Shown here: positions 62,178 to 64,000 of the stretch, in pieces | How the letters are laid out: every line of letters begins with the position of its first letter | Numbering within the stretch: position 1 is the stretch's first letter | Source: Pseudoalteromonas sp. A601 | Lineage (GTDB): Bacteria; Pseudomonadota; Gammaproteobacteria; Enterobacterales; Alteromonadaceae | Direction of reading: 5' to 3' | Length of the DNA: 64,000 bases | Assembly (NCBI RefSeq): GCF_002165575.1 | Contig: NZ_MXQF01000019.1 | Coordinates: 1-64,000, forward strand | Translations under genes and position numbers: made by a program | The notes under the pieces: model-generated | Seen by the model: the letters and a program-made list of their open reading frames with translations, nothing else | Database searches by the model: none | Told to the model about the DNA's origin: nothing

Positions 62178-64000
62178 ATGAAAACAAACATAAAACCATT
62201 TTGGTGGCGCTATTTATTACTCATACTTGCTACCTTATACCTTATTCCTGAGGCAATATTTAATTCCCAATTAGTGTCGCTAGTTGGTTTAGGAACACCA
62301 GATGCCAAAGACTTAGAACACCTAGAAATTTATGGTCGGGCAGTGTCGGGAATCGGTGTATCGCTATTATTGGCTGATTTTTTACCAAAACCATGGGTTG
62401 CTAAATTTGGCCGAGGGATGATTTCATTAGCCGCGCTGTTATGTTTAGTTTGGCCTGTTGTATTCTACGGCCAAAAATATGTAATAGAAAAAACGCTAAT
62501 TGAGCCTTCGACAGCAGAGCAACGGCAATTTGCTACTTACAGTGCAGCGCTTAGAGATGCCTTAGCGATGAATACAATAAAGGTGAATGGGTTAGATTAT
62601 GACTCTGCTGATTTAAAAAGCTCAGAAAACTTAACCTTTCTCGCTCTCTTCGGTGGCTTGCTCTACAGTGATGCAGCGCTTTCAGACAATATTGAACAAG
62701 ACAAACGCAAAATTATTGCGGCCTTTGTACAAAAAAAAGCATACCAAGACTTTGATAAACATTACCACGATTACAGCCAGCTCTATGATGAGCTCGTAGA
62801 AAAATATAAATCATATGCCAAGGGCAGTAAAAAATATAACCATACATTAGCCTCTATCGATGAGCGTGAGCAAGGGTATTGGCAACAAGTAGAGCAAGAA
62901 ATCAATAATGGTTGGGGGCAATACCAAAAAGCTCAAAAAGCCCATATTGCCAAGGCGTCGGCACGCGCACAAAAATACGGCCCTAAAATATATGATTACC
63001 ACGAGCGTATCAATAAATGCTCAGACCGTTATGATAAAAGCAGTGAGAAAGATCGTCGTAACCGTTGCTATGAACGTGCCAATGCAGATTATCGAAGCGA
63101 TATTTTAAAAGCGGGATTGGGTTATATTGAGCCTGACTATTGGCTTATTGTTGAAGAGATATCAGCGGCTGAAAATGCCGCAGGAAGCATATTGATGGGA
63201 GTGTTAACTGGCGGTGTTTATACAGCACTACAAGCGGCCAGTTTAGCCACTGGAGGTGATGGCGGGTTAAAAGACAAACGTTATAAATACACCGACGATC
63301 CGGATCATTATCAAGTGCGTTTTTTACAGCACCCTAATTTTCATAATATGTTTGAGAAAGAGACGGGCTACCCTTTTACAATAGACGATTTAATAGTGTT
63401 TAGAAGCCATGGAACGACAGCTAAAAAGCTACGCTCTCACTTTAAAAGTAAAGGGCTCCAATTACCTGATAATTGGAGTATTGCGCAACGTTCTACATTT
63501 GCAGCCGCCGTACATACTAAAGTAACAGCGCAAGCTAACGCCTCATGGCGACAAGAAATGGCTCAGCGTAAGTTATCACTTGAGCCCAACTTAAGCTGGG
63601 TTCAATTTCAATTAGATCCACAAATTCAGGCTAGAATCGCAGATCGAATGGGCGACTTATATGTTAAAGGTATTCGCGCAGATTGGAATAAAAAGAACTT
63701 TAAGGAGCATGTTCTTGACCCAAATGTCGCTAAACGAGCAGACAAATACATGGCGATGCTAACTGGTTCACAAGGTAAATTCGCGGATGGTGGTGAATAT
63801 GCGCAATATGGCAAACAAGCATTACGCTCTGTCATTATTCCGCCTATTTCAATGTCGTTATCACTGTTTTTAATTTGCTTAACATTTAGCAAGTTACCGC
63901 TCAAATTATGGCAGCTCATTATACCAGCCCAAACTAAACAAGGGTTTTCGGTGATAGCGCTGTTAAACAAGCTATTAATGCCAGCAATTATCTTAATTGT
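62178..64000 (+). CDS. Large multi-pass membrane protein, cut by the window edge
   Basis: The frame is open from ATG 62178 through 64000, at least 607 residues, with no stop. Three N-terminal membrane helices are likely ('YLLLILATLYLIPEAIF', about 52-68, and 'ISLAALLCLVWPVVFY'). A long soluble region follows, with charged helices rich in Tyr and Lys ('YEKYKSYAKGSKKY'-like) and six or so Cys/His residues. At least one more helix lies near the edge ('ISMSLSLFLICLTF'). No family is recognised. It probably shares an operon with the upstream lipoprotein. Confidence 0.75.
   Translation, partial: MKTNIKPFWWRYLLLILATLYLIPEAIFNSQLVSLVGLGTPDAKDLEHLEIYGRAVSGIGVSLLLADFLPKPWVAKFGRGMISLAALLCLVWPVVFYGQKYVIEKTLIEPSTAEQRQFATYSAALRDALAMNTIKVNGLDYDSADLKSSENLTFLALFGGLLYSDAALSDNIEQDKRKIIAAFVQKKAYQDFDKHYHDYSQLYDELVEKYKSYAKGSKKYNHTLASIDEREQGYWQQVEQEINNGWGQYQKAQKAHIAKASARAQKYGPKIYDYHERINKCSDRYDKSSEKDRRNRCYERANADYRSDILKAGLGYIEPDYWLIVEEISAAENAAGSILMGVLTGGVYTALQAASLATGGDGGLKDKRYKYTDDPDHYQVRFLQHPNFHNMFEKETGYPFTIDDLIVFRSHGTTAKKLRSHFKSKGLQLPDNWSIAQRSTFAAAVHTKVTAQANASWRQEMAQRKLSLEPNLSWVQFQLDPQIQARIADRMGDLYVKGIRADWNKKNFKEHVLDPNVAKRADKYMAMLTGSQGKFADGGEYAQYGKQALRSVIIPPISMSLSLFLICLTFSKLPLKLWQLIIPAQTKQGFSVIALLNKLLMPAIILI

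Noticed and set aside
62908-63108. Short plus-strand frame within the last gene
   Set aside because: It lies in another frame of the long open membrane-protein gene that starts at 62178.

Overview
The window reads as chromosome of a marine gammaproteobacterium of the Alteromonadales, most like Pseudoalteromonas or a close relative. This is inferred from the AT-rich sequence, the gene families (class IV D-amino-acid transaminase, large isocitrate lyase, malate synthase G, several secreted M1/M3/S9 peptidases, TonB-linked heme uptake) and the many short intergenic repeats. No rRNA, tRNA, CRISPR array or intact insertion sequence was seen. The right edge cuts a long membrane-protein gene.

Positions 1-7.2 kb are accessory. 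They hold a MntA-HepT (type VII) toxin-antitoxin pair between two copies of an intergenic palindromic repeat, an AbiE (type IV) pair with two inverted-repeat operators, a UPF0149/repeat protein, an orphan protein and an NYN-domain putative RNase. From 7.2 to 10.6 kb lie a hairpin-rich region that may encode a small RNA, a TPR membrane protein, two small or NTF2-like proteins and ferredoxin-NADP reductase. From 10.9 to 15 kb is nucleoside salvage: deoB-deoD divergent from udk-nupC. From 15 to 21 kb are two periplasmic solute-binding proteins, a lipoprotein nuclease/phosphatase, an M3 peptidase, a cold-shock protein and a VanX-type D-Ala-D-Ala dipeptidase. From 21.3 to 28.1 kb is a complete heme-uptake locus: receptor, ExbD, ExbB and TonB on one strand, HutBCD on the other, with a good Fur box ahead of the receptor.

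The most interesting block is 30.3-35.4 kb, a tight five-gene operon. It encodes a secreted NagZ-like GH3 glycosidase, a DUF1445 protein, the 5-oxoprolinase subunit PxpA, a DUF4392 protein and a D-amino-acid transaminase. DUF1445 and DUF4392 are the two halves of animal D-glutamate cyclase (DGLUCY), split here around pxpA. No pxpB or pxpC is present. I read this as a candidate D-glutamate/5-oxoproline pathway fed by peptidoglycan turnover; the VanX homologue at 20.4 kb fits the same theme.

From 35.4 to 41.5 kb are decayed genes (WD40, VOC), two-component c-di-GMP signalling, a phosphopantetheinyl transferase, an S9 peptidase, and a repeat-rich gap with a 198-bp MITE-like element and four direct repeats. 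The rest is mostly core: glyoxylate shunt (aceA, glcB), a YebC-family protein, a HAD phosphatase, an M1 peptidase with a DUF6702 partner, paired small membrane proteins, sbcDC, a methyltransferase, dgt, a glycerophosphodiesterase lipoprotein and the truncated membrane protein. Identifications rest on motifs and recall of families; no database search was possible.
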